A DNA stretch of 64,000 nt from Paralimibaculum aggregatum. Lineage in GTDB: Bacteria; Pseudomonadota; Alphaproteobacteria; Rhodobacterales; Rhodobacteraceae. The stretch is from contig NZ_BSYI01000001.1 in NCBI RefSeq assembly GCF_030270585.1, positions 124,001 to 188,000 on the forward strand, in the 5' to 3' direction. The notes under the pieces were generated by a model, which made no database searches, was not told the origin of the DNA, and saw only the letters and a list, made by a program, of their open reading frames with translations. A program made the position numbers and the translations under genes. Positions 51,575 to 60,150 of this stretch are shown here, in pieces. Within the stretch, counting starts at the first letter, position 1, and every line of letters begins with the position of its first letter.

Positions 51575-52903
51575 TCAGTGCGGGAACGGCCAGAGACGCA
51601 GGCGCTCCTTCGTGGTGCGCCAGAGCGCGGCGATGCCGTGGGGCTCCTTGATAAGGAAGAAGATGATGAGCCCGCCGACGGTGATGATCTGCATGTGCTC
51701 GGCGATGTCGGTGGGCCAGCCGAGGCCGGAATGGGCCGCGCCCGCGAAATAGATCGAGCCCGCCGCCGCCACCGCGAGCCCGGCGATCGCCCCGCCCCGG
51801 GTCGCCGCCCCCGGCGCGATCCGGCGCAGCGCCCAGGCGACGAGCTGGAAGGCCAGCGCGCCGAGCGCGACGCCGATGATGATGCCCAGCGGCACCGCCA
51901 CGATCCAGGCGCCGAAGCCGGTGACCATCAGGTTCTTGAAGAACACCGGCAGCAGCACGATGAAGGCGGCGCCGACCAGCGAGCCGAAGATCGAGCCGAG
52001 CCCGCCGATGATCACCATGAACAGCACCTCGAAGGACTGGTCGATGCCGAAGGCCTCGGTCGGCTCCGCCGCGCCCTGCCACACCGCGAAGTAGAGCGCC
52101 CCGGCCATCCCGATGAAGAACGAGCTGACCGCGAAGGCCGAGAGCTTGGTCAGCAGCGGGTTCACGCCGATGATCTCGGCGGCGATGTCCATGTCGCGGA
52201 TCGCCATCCATGAGCGCCCGGTGCGCCCGCGCACCAGGTTGCGCGCGGCCCAGCCGAAGACGAAGAGGAAGCCGAGGCAGAGCAGGTAGGTCGCCCAGGG
52301 CGGCGCGTTCGGCCCGGTGACCGCGACGCCGAACAGGAAGCTCTCCGGCGCGGTGATCTGCCCGGTGGCGGAGTGGTTGTAGGCCCAGGACCACTTGTTG
52401 AACAGCCAGACCAGGAAGAACTGCGCCGCCAGCGTCGCCACCGCGAGGTAGAACCCCTTGATGCGCAGCGAGGGCAGCCCGAAGAGCACGCCCACCAGCG
52501 CTGCGCAGAGCCCGCCGAGGATGGTCGAGGAGACGATGTCGAGCCCCGGCAGGTCGATCAGCACGACCTCGGTCACCTGCCCGTCGACCTCGCGGTCCCA
52601 CTTGATGTCGAGCCCGGTCATGAACTTGTAGCAGCCATAGGCGCCCACCGCCATGAAGCCGCCGGTGCCGAGCGAGACCTGCCCGCAATAGCCGGTGAGG
52701 ATGTTCAGCCCGATCGCCGCCAGCGCATAGACGAAGAACGGCAGGAACACCGCCTTCTCCCAGTAGTCGGTGACCAGGAAGGGCACCACCAGGAAGGCCA
52801 GCGCGACGATGATCCAGAACCGCCAGAAATCGAAGCGGATCGGAAAGGTCGCGTGATCTGCCGCATAGGATGTTTTGAATTCGCCGGCCTCGCGATAGAA
52901 CAT
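51575..52903 (-). CDS. livM: Branched-chain amino-acid-type ABC permease LivM
   Basis: A 442-residue permease with ~10-11 hydrophobic segments. YALAAIGLNILTGYCGQVSL is the LivM hallmark. WMAIRDMDIAAEIIGVNPLL is the cytoplasmic coupling-helix region, preceding FEVLFMVIIGGLGSIFGSLV. An extra C-terminal ~90 residues with two further helices extend beyond the usual end. It is separated from livH by the inserted block. Confidence 0.9.
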   Translation of the reverse strand: MFYREAGEFKTSYAADHATFPIRFDFWRFWIIVALAFLVVPFLVTDYWEKAVFLPFFVYALAAIGLNILTGYCGQVSLGTGGFMAVGAYGCYKFMTGLDIKWDREVDGQVTEVVLIDLPGLDIVSSTILGGLCAALVGVLFGLPSLRIKGFYLAVATLAAQFFLVWLFNKWSWAYNHSATGQITAPESFLFGVAVTGPNAPPWATYLLCLGFLFVFGWAARNLVRGRTGRSWMAIRDMDIAAEIIGVNPLLTKLSAFAVSSFFIGMAGALYFAVWQGAAEPTEAFGIDQSFEVLFMVIIGGLGSIFGSLVGAAFIVLLPVFFKNLMVTGFGAWIVAVPLGIIIGVALGALAFQLVAWALRRIAPGAATRGGAIAGLAVAAAGSIYFAGAAHSGLGWPTDIAEHMQIITVGGLIIFFLIKEPHGIAALWRTTKERLRLWPFPH

Positions 52904-52939
52904 CAGGACAGATCCTTCAGGTCAGGAAGAGGGCCGCGC

Positions 52940-53386
52940 ATGTCGCTCGCAGCCGAACTGGAGAAGCTCGAGGCCCTGCACGCGGCGGGCACGCTCTCGG
53001 ACGAGGAATACGAGGCCGCCAAGGCCAGGGTGCTGGAGGGCGGCGCCGGGCGCGCCGGCGGCGAGAGCCGCGGGGTCGCCCGGGCGGTCTGGGCGCTGGT
53101 GATCGTGGTCATCCTCGCCGCCGCGGCGGTGCTGATGATGCTCGGCTCGGTCAACGAGACGCTGGAGACGGCGGTCGGCATCGCCGGGCTCGCCGCGGCC
53201 GCCGCCGGCGGGGTGCTCGCGGTGATGGAGGACCTCTCGGTGATGGCGATCGGCGCCTTCGGCATCGCCGGGCTCGCCATCGCGGCGGTCGCCTTCGCCG
53301 GGGTCGCGCCGGCCGTGCTGCTGGCGGTGCTTGCCGTGGCGGTCATCGGCGCGGTCTGGGCCTGGTTCGGCGACATCATCGGCTGA
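52940..53386 (+). CDS. SHOCT-domain membrane protein, opposite strand within the liv cluster
   Basis: A 148-residue protein. Residues 5-33 (ELEKLEALHAAGTLSDEEYE) are a SHOCT motif, followed by a Gly/Arg linker and four hydrophobic segments rich in Ala/Val/Gly. Function unknown. It is the only plus-strand gene within the cluster. Its ATG is 37 bases from the livM start (divergent) and its stop abuts the stop of the convergent VOC gene with no gap. Transcription of the liv genes through this block would be antisense to it. Confidence 0.7.
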   Translation: MSLAAELEKLEALHAAGTLSDEEYEAAKARVLEGGAGRAGGESRGVARAVWALVIVVILAAAAVLMMLGSVNETLETAVGIAGLAAAAAGGVLAVMEDLSVMAIGAFGIAGLAIAAVAFAGVAPAVLLAVLAVAVIGAVWAWFGDIIG

Positions 53387-53764
53387 TCACGCCTCCCATG
53401 TCCTGGCATCGCCGGGGAAGTCGTCGCCCTGCGGCTTGACGAGGCAGAAGCGGTGCCCGGTGGGCGCCTCCATCACGATCCAGCCCTTGATCGCGGCGAC
53501 GCGCCTTGCGCCCAGCGCCTCGAGCCGCGTCGCCTCGGCCTCGCGGTCGTCGGTCTCGATGTCGAGATGCACGCGGCTCTCGTGCTCGACCGCCTGCAGC
53601 AGCACCTTGGGATAGCCCTTGCGGTCGGCCAGCACGGCGTATTTCCCGTCCGGATCGACCTTGCCCGAGACCCCGAGCGCGACGGCCCAGAACTCGGTGG
53701 CCGGCCCGAGATCCTCGGTCTGGCAGTCGATCACGATCACCCCGATGCGCGAACGGTGGGTCAT
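53387..53764 (-). CDS. VOC-family (glyoxalase-like) protein 1
   Basis: A 125-residue vicinal-oxygen-chelate-fold protein: IGVIVIDCQTEDLGPATEFW, RVHLDIETDDREAEATRLEA and GWIVMEAPTGHRFCLVKP. It is short, with a single beta-alpha-beta3 pair; the His and Glu pattern suits weak metal binding or ligand binding rather than proven glyoxalase activity. It is a tandem paralogue of the next gene, overlapping it by four bases. Confidence 0.8.
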   Translation of the reverse strand: MTHRSRIGVIVIDCQTEDLGPATEFWAVALGVSGKVDPDGKYAVLADRKGYPKVLLQAVEHESRVHLDIETDDREAEATRLEALGARRVAAIKGWIVMEAPTGHRFCLVKPQGDDFPGDARTWEA

Positions 53765-54117
53765 GCCCTGCCCTCCCCCTCCGGCTCCGCCGGCACCACG
53801 CAGAAGCGGTGGCCGGTCGGCGCCTCCATCACCACCCAGTCCTCGACCGCGCGCAGGCGGACGGCGCCGAGCCCCTCGAGCCGGGCGACCTCGGCCGCGA
53901 CATCCGCCGCCTCGATGTCGAGATGCACCCGCGGCGCATGATCCACCGCCTGCACCTCGACGGTGAGCCCGCCGACCCGCCCGAGGCGGACATAGCGCTC
54001 GCCCCCCGGCGCGGCCTGCCGGCCCAGCGCACCGGCCCAGAAGCCCGCGGCCCCGGCGAGATCGCCAGTCCTGCAGTCGATGCTGATGCCGCCGAGCCGG
54101 GAGGGATGGGTCATCAC
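53761..54117 (-). CDS. VOC-family (glyoxalase-like) protein 2
   Basis: A 118-residue paralogue of the preceding VOC protein, sharing the order of motifs: SRLGGISIDCRTGDLAGAAG, RVHLDIEAADVAAEVARLEG and DWVVMEAPTGHRFCVVP. The identical tail MEAPTGHRFC shows a tandem duplication. It overlaps the AT-rich gene upstream by four bases. Confidence 0.8.
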   Translation of the reverse strand: MMTHPSRLGGISIDCRTGDLAGAAGFWAGALGRQAAPGGERYVRLGRVGGLTVEVQAVDHAPRVHLDIEAADVAAEVARLEGLGAVRLRAVEDWVVMEAPTGHRFCVVPAEPEGEGRA

Positions 54118-54527
54118 GCCTGCTCCGTCCGGATGAAGGTCATCGCGGCACCGATATTGCTGAACCGCCGCGGAGCGCCATCAATCATCACGACGACCTC
54201 ACCGGAAGCGAACGTGCGGTACTTGAACTTCCCGTCGATATAACCTTCATCGACAACTGCGTCGGAGTTCGGTGCCGTCCCTCCAGCCTCGCCGAATGAA
54301 CCCGCGCTTCCACCGATGGAAAACATTCCTACCATAACGCCCAAGTGTTGCTCTATCCGGCCCAGAGTGGCCATCAATGCAGACGTTACCACCCCGGAAT
54401 AAACAAGGGATACAAACACGATCTTCCTATATTGATAGGGAATATCATGATCGCCCACGAGAATAACAGCAAAGGCCACGTGAACGACCAAAATAAAAGT
54501 CGCAATGAAATATAGGACGAGATGCAT
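54114..54527 (-). CDS. AT-rich small membrane protein between livH and the VOC genes
   Basis: A 137-residue protein of unrecognised family. Two hydrophobic helices at ~4-24 (VLYFIATFILVVHVAFAVIL) and ~36-56 are followed by a Gly/Ser-rich segment (GMFSIGGSAGSFGEAGG) and a small soluble end (YRTFASGEVVVMIDGAPRRF). The gene has far more A/T in third positions than its neighbours (for example aaa, ata, gaa, tat), suggesting foreign origin. Yet its ATG overlaps the livH stop and its stop overlaps the VOC gene, so it is translated within the operon. Confidence 0.65.
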   Translation of the reverse strand: MHLVLYFIATFILVVHVAFAVILVGDHDIPYQYRKIVFVSLVYSGVVTSALMATLGRIEQHLGVMVGMFSIGGSAGSFGEAGGTAPNSDAVVDEGYIDGKFKYRTFASGEVVVMIDGAPRRFSNIGAAMTFIRTEQA

Positions 54528-55525
54528 CACACCCTCTCGATGATCTTCTCGCCGAACAGCCCCTGCGGACGGAACAGCAGGAAGGCCATGGCGAGCATGT
54601 AGGCGAACCAGTTCTCGGTGGCGCCGCCGATCATCGGGCCGATGTAGAACTCGAAGAGCTTCTCGCCGACACCGATGATGAGCCCGCCGACGATGGCGCC
54701 CGGGATCGAGGTGAAACCGCCCAGCATCAGCACCGGCAGCGCCTTCAGCGCGATCAGCGACAGCGAGAACTGCACGCCCGACTTGGCGCCCCACATGATC
54801 CCGGCGACCAGCGCCACGATGCCGGCGACCGACCAGACGATCCACCAGATCGTCTCGAGCGAGATGCCGACCGAGAGCGCCGCCTGGTGGTCGTCCGCCA
54901 CCGCGCGCAGCGCCCGGCCCATCTTGGTGTACTGGCTGAACAGGGTCAGCGCGACGACGAGGATCACCGCCACCACCGCGGCCGAGATCTCGATCTTCTC
55001 GATGAACATCCCGGTCGCGTCGATGATGGTGTCCGACGGGCCCGAGGGCAGGCCGACATCGAGCACCTTGACATTGGCGCCCCACATCAGGTCGCCCGCC
55101 CCCTCGAGCACGAAGGCGAGCCCGATGGTCGCCATGAAGAGGATGATCCCCTCCTGGTTGACGAGGTTGCGCAGCACCACCTTCACGATGAGCCAGGCGA
55201 GCCCGATCATCACCAGCAGCGTCGCCGCGATGGCCGCGATGTCCGGCAGCCCGCCATGCCCCTCCTGCCCATGCCCGCCGCCGATATCCGACCAGTGGTG
55301 CATGTTGGTGCCCCAGACCGCGTTGATCAGGTGCGCGAAGGGGATCTGCCCGGTCTGGAAGCCCACCAGCGTCAGCGCCGCGAACAGCGCCAGAACCCCC
55401 TGGCTGAAGTTGAAGATGCCGGAGGCCTTGAAGATCAGCACGAAGCCGAGCGCCACCAGCGCATACATCACCCCGGCCAGCAGACCCGAGATCAGCACCT
55501 CGAAGAAGAAGAGAAGATCGCCCAT
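54527..55525 (-). CDS. livH: Branched-chain amino-acid-type ABC permease LivH
   Basis: A 332-residue permease. GVMYALVALGFVLIFKASGI and FNFSQGVLALFAALTLVGFQ are LivH hallmarks. ALRAVADDHQAALSVGISLE is the coupling-helix region, followed by LPVLMLGGFTSIPGAIVGGL. About eight to nine helices. It starts six bases downstream of livG. Confidence 0.92.
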   Translation of the reverse strand: MGDLLFFFEVLISGLLAGVMYALVALGFVLIFKASGIFNFSQGVLALFAALTLVGFQTGQIPFAHLINAVWGTNMHHWSDIGGGHGQEGHGGLPDIAAIAATLLVMIGLAWLIVKVVLRNLVNQEGIILFMATIGLAFVLEGAGDLMWGANVKVLDVGLPSGPSDTIIDATGMFIEKIEISAAVVAVILVVALTLFSQYTKMGRALRAVADDHQAALSVGISLETIWWIVWSVAGIVALVAGIMWGAKSGVQFSLSLIALKALPVLMLGGFTSIPGAIVGGLIIGVGEKLFEFYIGPMIGGATENWFAYMLAMAFLLFRPQGLFGEKIIERV

Positions 55526-55531
55526 CAGAGC

Positions 55532-56389
55532 CTACTCATGCGGGACGCCGAGATAGGCGTCGATCACGTTCTGGTTGGTGCGCACCTCGTCCGGCGTGCC
55601 GTCGGCGATCTTGGCGCCGTAGTCGAGCACCACGACCCGGTCGGCGATGTCCATCACCACGCCCATGTCGTGCTCGATCAGCACGATGGTGGTGCCGAAC
55701 TCGTCGTTCACGTCGAGGATGAAGCGGCACATGTCCTCCTTCTCCTCGACGTTCATGCCCGCCATCGGCTCGTCGAGCAGCAGCAGCTTGGGCTCGGCGG
55801 CCAGCGCCCGGCCGAGCTCGACCCGCTTCTGCAGGCCGTAGGGCAGCCGGCCGACCGGCGTCTTGCGGATGTGCTGGATCTCGAGGAAGTCGATGATCTT
55901 CTCCACCGCCTCGCGGTGGCGGATCTCCTCGGCCTCCGCCGGACCGGCCCAGAGCGCCTGCCAGACCAGCCCGCGCTTCATCTTGGTCAGCCGCCCGGTC
56001 ATGATGTTGTCGAGCGTCGTCATGCCCTTGAAGAGCGCGATGTTCTGGAAGGTGCGGGCGATGCCCTGGCGCGCGATCTGGTGCGGGCGCATGCCGCGCC
56101 GGCGCGCGCCGCGGAACCAGATCTCGCCCTCCTGCGGGTGATAGAAGCCGTTGATCACGTTGAGCATCGAGGACTTGCCAGCACCGTTCGGCCCGATGAT
56201 CGCACGGATCTCGCCCTCGCGGATGTCGAAGGAGATGTCGCGGATCGCGGTCACCCCGCCGAAGCGCAGCGTGATGTTGCGGACCTCCATCACCACCTCG
56301 CCGACGCGGTGCGGCGCGAGGCCGCGGGCCTCTTCCTCCGCGGCGTAGGTGCTGTCGTCCTTTGCGGCCTCCGCCACGGGATGGTTCAT
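55532..56389 (-). CDS. livG: Branched-chain amino-acid-type ABC transporter ATPase LivG
   Basis: A 285-residue ATPase. The Walker A is GPNGAGKSSMLNVINGF, followed by RQGIARTFQNIALFKGMT (the LivG Q-loop block), LPYGLQKRVELGRALAAEP as signature and LLLLDEPMAGMNVEEKEDM as Walker B. The end, IADGTPDEVRTNQNVIDAYL, is standard. The start at 56389 follows GAGGAG. Confidence 0.93.
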   Translation of the reverse strand: MNHPVAEAAKDDSTYAAEEEARGLAPHRVGEVVMEVRNITLRFGGVTAIRDISFDIREGEIRAIIGPNGAGKSSMLNVINGFYHPQEGEIWFRGARRRGMRPHQIARQGIARTFQNIALFKGMTTLDNIMTGRLTKMKRGLVWQALWAGPAEAEEIRHREAVEKIIDFLEIQHIRKTPVGRLPYGLQKRVELGRALAAEPKLLLLDEPMAGMNVEEKEDMCRFILDVNDEFGTTIVLIEHDMGVVMDIADRVVVLDYGAKIADGTPDEVRTNQNVIDAYLGVPHE

Positions 56390-56399
56390 GCTCGGCTCC

Positions 56400-58385
56400 T
56401 CAGGCCGCCCGGTCCGCCGTCGGCCGGGCGTGTGCGGGCGGGAAGGTTTCGGCATCGCGGATCTTCAGGGTCGCGCGGATCGCGCCCTTGCGGCCGTCCT
56501 CATAGGTGACCTCGGTCTCGGTGGTGATCTCGCCCATGTCGGAATAGAGCGCGGTGACCAGATCCTCGAACTTCTCCGAGATGAAGCGCCGGCGCACCTT
56601 GCGGGTGCGGGTCAGCTCGCCATCGTCGGCGTCGAGCTCCTTGTGCAGCACGAGGAAGCGGGCGATCTGGCAATGGCTCAGCATCGGGTCCTCGGCGAGG
56701 CTGCGGTTGGTGTCGCGGACATGCTCCTCGATCATCTCGAGCACCCGCGGATGCTGGCTCAGCTCCTGGTAGGAGCCATAGGCGATGTTGTTGCGCTCGG
56801 CCCAGTTGCCCACCGCCGAGAGGTCGATGTTGACCATCGCCATGCAGCGGTCGCGCTCGTGTCCGAAGACCACCGCCTCGAGGATGTTCGGAAAGAACTT
56901 CAGCTTGTTCTCGAGATATTTCGGTGCGAACAGCTTGCCGTCGGCCAGCTTGCCGACATCCTTGGCGCGGTCGAGAATGCGCAGCTGCCCGGTGCGCTCG
57001 TCGAAGAAGCCGGCATCGCCGGTGGCGACCCAGCCTTCCTCGTCCTTGGTCTCGCGCGTGCCGGCGGGGTTCTTGTAGTATTCCACGAAGACCCCGGGGG
57101 AGCGGTAGAACACCTCGCCGCCCTCGCGGATCTGGATCTCGACGCCGGGGGTCGGCACGCCCACGGTCTCGGGATCGACCGCGTCGTCCGGGTGCTGGGT
57201 GATGAAGACGCTTGCCTCGGTCTGGCCGTAGAGCTGCTTCATCGGCACCCCGATCGAGCGGTAGAAGGCGAAGAGGTCCGGCCCGATCGCCTCGCCGGCG
57301 GTATAGGCCACGCGCACCCGGGTCATGCCGAGCACGTTCTTCAGCGGGCCATAGACCAGGATCTCCCCGAGCCGCGTCAGGAAGTTCTCCCAGCCGGTCA
57401 GCGGGCTACCTGCCCGGCGCTTCGCCTCCATCGCCTTGGCATGGGCCATGAAGCGCGCGAAGAGCCAGCGCTTGATCGCGCCGGCATCCTCCATGCGGAT
57501 CGTCACCATGGTCAGCAGGCTCTCGAAGATCCGCGGCGGCGCGAAGAAATAGGTCGGCCCGAGCTCGCGCAGATCGGCATGCATGGTGTCCGCGCTTTCC
57601 GGGCAGGCGACGCAGAAGCCGCAGACATAGGCCTGCCCCATCGAGAAGATGAAGTCGCCCACCCAGGCCAGCGGCAGATAGGCCAGCATCGAGTCCTGCT
57701 CGGTGAGCCCGTCGAACTCCGCCGCGGCGCGCGCCGTGATCAGGATGTTGTCATGGCTCAGCACCACGCCCTTGGGCTTGCCGGTGGTGCCGGAGGTATA
57801 GAGCATCACGCAGGTGTCCGAGCCCTGCATGCGGGCGATCCGGGCATCCATCGCCGGGCCCTGCTCGGCCTCCGCGGCGCGGCCGAGCTTCTGCACCTCG
57901 GCATAGTCGTGCAGCGTCGAGTGGTCGTAGTTGCGCAGCCCGCGCGGGTCCTCGTAGAGGATATGCGTGATGGTCGGCAGCCGCTCCTGGATCGAGAGCA
58001 CCTTGTCGACCTGCTCCTGGTCCTCGGCCAGCGCGAAGCGCGCCTCGCAATGGTCGAGGATGAAGGCCATCTCCTCGGCCACCGCGTCCTGGTAGACCGG
58101 CACCGGCACGCCGCCGGCCATCTGGCAAGCGACGATCGACCAGTAGAGCCGCGGCCGGTTCGAGCCGATGATCGCCATCCGGTCGCCCGGCTGCATCCCG
58201 AGCGCGACGAGCCCGAGCGCCAGCGCACGCGCCTCGTCATGGACCTCCTGCCAGGTCCAGCTCTGCCAGATGCCGAATTCCTTCTCGCGGCTGGCCGGGC
58301 GCTGCCCGCGCTCCCGCGCATTCGCGATCAGGAGCGCCGGAAACGTCTCGGCATTCGCCAGTCCCTGCGGATCTGCGACCGTCAT
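56400..58385 (-). CDS. AMP-forming long-chain acyl-CoA ligase-like enzyme
   Basis: A 661-residue AMP-binding synthetase. The P-loop is MLYTSGTTGKPKGVVLSHDN, followed by QLYGQTEASVFIT (A5-type motif), GWVATGDAGFFDERTGQLRI (A7) and DRAKDVGKLADGKLFAPKYL (A8 hinge). Size and pattern fit the eukaryote-like long-chain/aryl acid group found next to liv-type ABC genes in many alphaproteobacteria. It likely activates the acid imported by the neighbouring ABC system. First gene of that operon; GGGAGGA precedes the ATG at 58385. Confidence 0.88.
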   Translation of the reverse strand: MTVADPQGLANAETFPALLIANARERGQRPASREKEFGIWQSWTWQEVHDEARALALGLVALGMQPGDRMAIIGSNRPRLYWSIVACQMAGGVPVPVYQDAVAEEMAFILDHCEARFALAEDQEQVDKVLSIQERLPTITHILYEDPRGLRNYDHSTLHDYAEVQKLGRAAEAEQGPAMDARIARMQGSDTCVMLYTSGTTGKPKGVVLSHDNILITARAAAEFDGLTEQDSMLAYLPLAWVGDFIFSMGQAYVCGFCVACPESADTMHADLRELGPTYFFAPPRIFESLLTMVTIRMEDAGAIKRWLFARFMAHAKAMEAKRRAGSPLTGWENFLTRLGEILVYGPLKNVLGMTRVRVAYTAGEAIGPDLFAFYRSIGVPMKQLYGQTEASVFITQHPDDAVDPETVGVPTPGVEIQIREGGEVFYRSPGVFVEYYKNPAGTRETKDEEGWVATGDAGFFDERTGQLRILDRAKDVGKLADGKLFAPKYLENKLKFFPNILEAVVFGHERDRCMAMVNIDLSAVGNWAERNNIAYGSYQELSQHPRVLEMIEEHVRDTNRSLAEDPMLSHCQIARFLVLHKELDADDGELTRTRKVRRRFISEKFEDLVTALYSDMGEITTETEVTYEDGRKGAIRATLKIRDAETFPPAHARPTADRAA

Positions 58386-58599
58386 CTCGTCCTCCCTGGG
58401 CGCCGGGATCTCTTGCCGGATCATGGGCGCCTAGCGCAGCTTTGTTGCGCATTACCCGGATAGGACAGAGTTATCTGCCGCGGGTCAAGGAAAATGCGTG
58501 AACGGTCGTTCAATTCCCCGAACCGCGCCCGGCTTTGCCCGGCCCGCCCGCGGGCGTACACTTCGGGTATCTGTATTTCACCCGTTCATGGAGCTGAAA

Positions 58600-59457
58600 A
58601 TGCCCTTTCCGCTGAAGCGCGGCGGCCGCAACCAGCCGCTTGAAGTGCAGCGCCTGCAATACTTTCTACTGCGCCAGGGATTTCCGCAGACCGGGCATGT
58701 CGACGGCCGGTTCGGCGCCAAGACGGAATCGGCCGTGCGCGCCTTCCAGGACAAGTACGAGATCCGCCGTAGCGGGCGGTTCGACACCGCAACCCTCGCG
58801 ATGGCCGCCGATCTCGGCTACACCGTGGTGAACGACGACCACTACGACGCCATCGCGGGGGACTGGCCGGACCGTCCGGCCGGGCTCTCGCGGCCGGACG
58901 CGGCGCGGCGCAACGCGCTCTTCGGCTGCTTCCGCTTCCGCCAGAACCACGCGGATTTCCGGGCCGACCCGGACCAGATCGAGATCCTCGATTCCTGCGA
59001 CCGCGAGACCCGCGACTGGGAGTCGGTCAACATCATCGACCTCGCGGTGCCGGAATTCGAGCGCTTGCCGCCCTACGGCGCCCGGCGCATGCGGCTGCAC
59101 CGCGCCGCGGCCGAGCGCTTCCGCGCGCTGATCGACGCCTGGGCGGCGGCCGACCTGCTGCACCTGCTGATCGCCTATGTCGGCGCCTACAACCCGCGCT
59201 ACATCCGCGGCGCCTCGGGCCGGCGCGGCCACGGGATCAAGCACAGCACCGATGTCGGCAATCTCAGCAACCACGCCTTCGGCACCGCCTTCGACGTCAA
59301 CAACCGGCAGAACGGCTATGGCGCCCATCCGGCGGAGGTGAGCCATGTCGGCTCGGTGCGCGAGCTGGTGCCGCTGGCCAATGCGCACGGGGTCTACTGG
59401 GGCGGCCATTTCGGCAAGCGCGACGGCATGCATTTCGAGCTGGCCGAGGGGGCCTGA
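58600..59457 (+). CDS. Peptidoglycan-binding M15-type peptidase
   Basis: A 285-residue protein. Residues ~12-70 are a PG_binding_1 domain (EVQRLQYFLLRQGFP, HVDGRFGAKTESAVRAFQDK). The C-terminal ~90 residues are an M15/VanY-type metallopeptidase with LSNHAFGTAFDVN (zinc ligands His225, Asp232) and GKRDGMHFEL (His278, preceded by Asp275). It cleaves peptide cross-links of peptidoglycan. It has no signal peptide, as in phage endolysins needing a holin or another export route. The start at 58600 is preferred (GGAG six bases upstream); the ATG at 58588 would add MELK. No phage genes surround it. Confidence 0.82.
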   Translation: MPFPLKRGGRNQPLEVQRLQYFLLRQGFPQTGHVDGRFGAKTESAVRAFQDKYEIRRSGRFDTATLAMAADLGYTVVNDDHYDAIAGDWPDRPAGLSRPDAARRNALFGCFRFRQNHADFRADPDQIEILDSCDRETRDWESVNIIDLAVPEFERLPPYGARRMRLHRAAAERFRALIDAWAAADLLHLLIAYVGAYNPRYIRGASGRRGHGIKHSTDVGNLSNHAFGTAFDVNNRQNGYGAHPAEVSHVGSVRELVPLANAHGVYWGGHFGKRDGMHFELAEGA

Positions 59458-59477
59458 CGGAACGCGCCACGCAAAAA

Positions 59478-59500
59478 CGCCCGCGCGGGGAGCGCGGGCG
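59478..59500 (-). terminator. Intrinsic terminator of the Hsp20 gene
   Basis: CGCCCGCGC (59478-59486) pairs perfectly with GCGCGGGCG (59492-59500). On the minus strand the stem is followed immediately by TTTTTGC, a classic Rho-independent terminator 47 bases after the hsp20 stop. A second stem, CCGGCC/GGCCGG, lies at ~59515-59530. Confidence 0.8.
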
Positions 59501-59547
59501 CCGATCTCGCAAAACCGGCCTCGGGCCGGTCTCACCTCGGGCCGGGA

Positions 59548-60006
59548 TCAGGCCTCGATGGTCTGGGTCTGCCGATCGCCGGTGGTGATGGCGATGGTCC
59601 GCGGCTTCAGCTCCTCGGGCACCTCGCGCACGAGGTTGATGTGGAGCAGGCCGTTCTCGAGGCTCGCGCCCTTCACCTTGACATGGTCGGCGAGCTGGAA
59701 GCGCCGCTCGAAGCCGCGCTCGGCGATGCCGCGATGCAGGTAGACCGGGCGCTGTTCCGCCGGCACGTCGCGCTTCTGCGCGGTCACGACGAGCTGCCCG
59801 TCCTTCACCTCGATGTTCAGCTCGGACTCGCCGAAGCCGGCAACCGCGAGGGAGATGCGGTAGGCGTCGTCGCCCATCTTCTCGATGTTGTAGGGCGGAT
59901 AGGTGGGCGCGCTCACATCGTGGCTGGTGATCTGGTCGAGCATCGAGGCCAGACGGTCGAAGCCGATGGTGGAACGGTAGAGCGGGGTGAGATCGACATT
60001 GCGCAT
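59548..60006 (-). CDS. Small heat-shock protein, Hsp20/IbpA type
   Basis: A 152-residue alpha-crystallin-domain chaperone. The N-terminal MRNVDLTPLYRSTIGFDRLA is typical of IbpA-like proteins. The crystallin core runs ~38-130 (YNIEKMGDDAYRISLAVAGF, GIAERGFERRFQLADHVKV). The C-terminal anchor is LKPRTIAI, slightly different from the usual IEI. GGAGG lies ahead of the ATG at 60006. Monocistronic with its own terminator. Confidence 0.92.
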   Translation of the reverse strand: MRNVDLTPLYRSTIGFDRLASMLDQITSHDVSAPTYPPYNIEKMGDDAYRISLAVAGFGESELNIEVKDGQLVVTAQKRDVPAEQRPVYLHRGIAERGFERRFQLADHVKVKGASLENGLLHINLVREVPEELKPRTIAITTGDRQTQTIEA

Positions 60007-60150
60007 GGGGTATCCTCCGTTGCGAAGCGATAGTCCATATGGATGGCCCCCCTGACGGGCGGGCCGGTCAGCAGCGGCGCCGCATTCGGCCAACCGCTGC
60101 GGAAGGATATGGAAATGCCCCCGCGGGGCTTCAAGAGGTTCGCGCAGCCC

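Noticed and set aside
58600-59457. Prophage around the endolysin-like peptidase
   Set aside because: Neighbours are an acyl-CoA ligase and hsp20; no integrase, capsid, tail or attachment repeats are visible.
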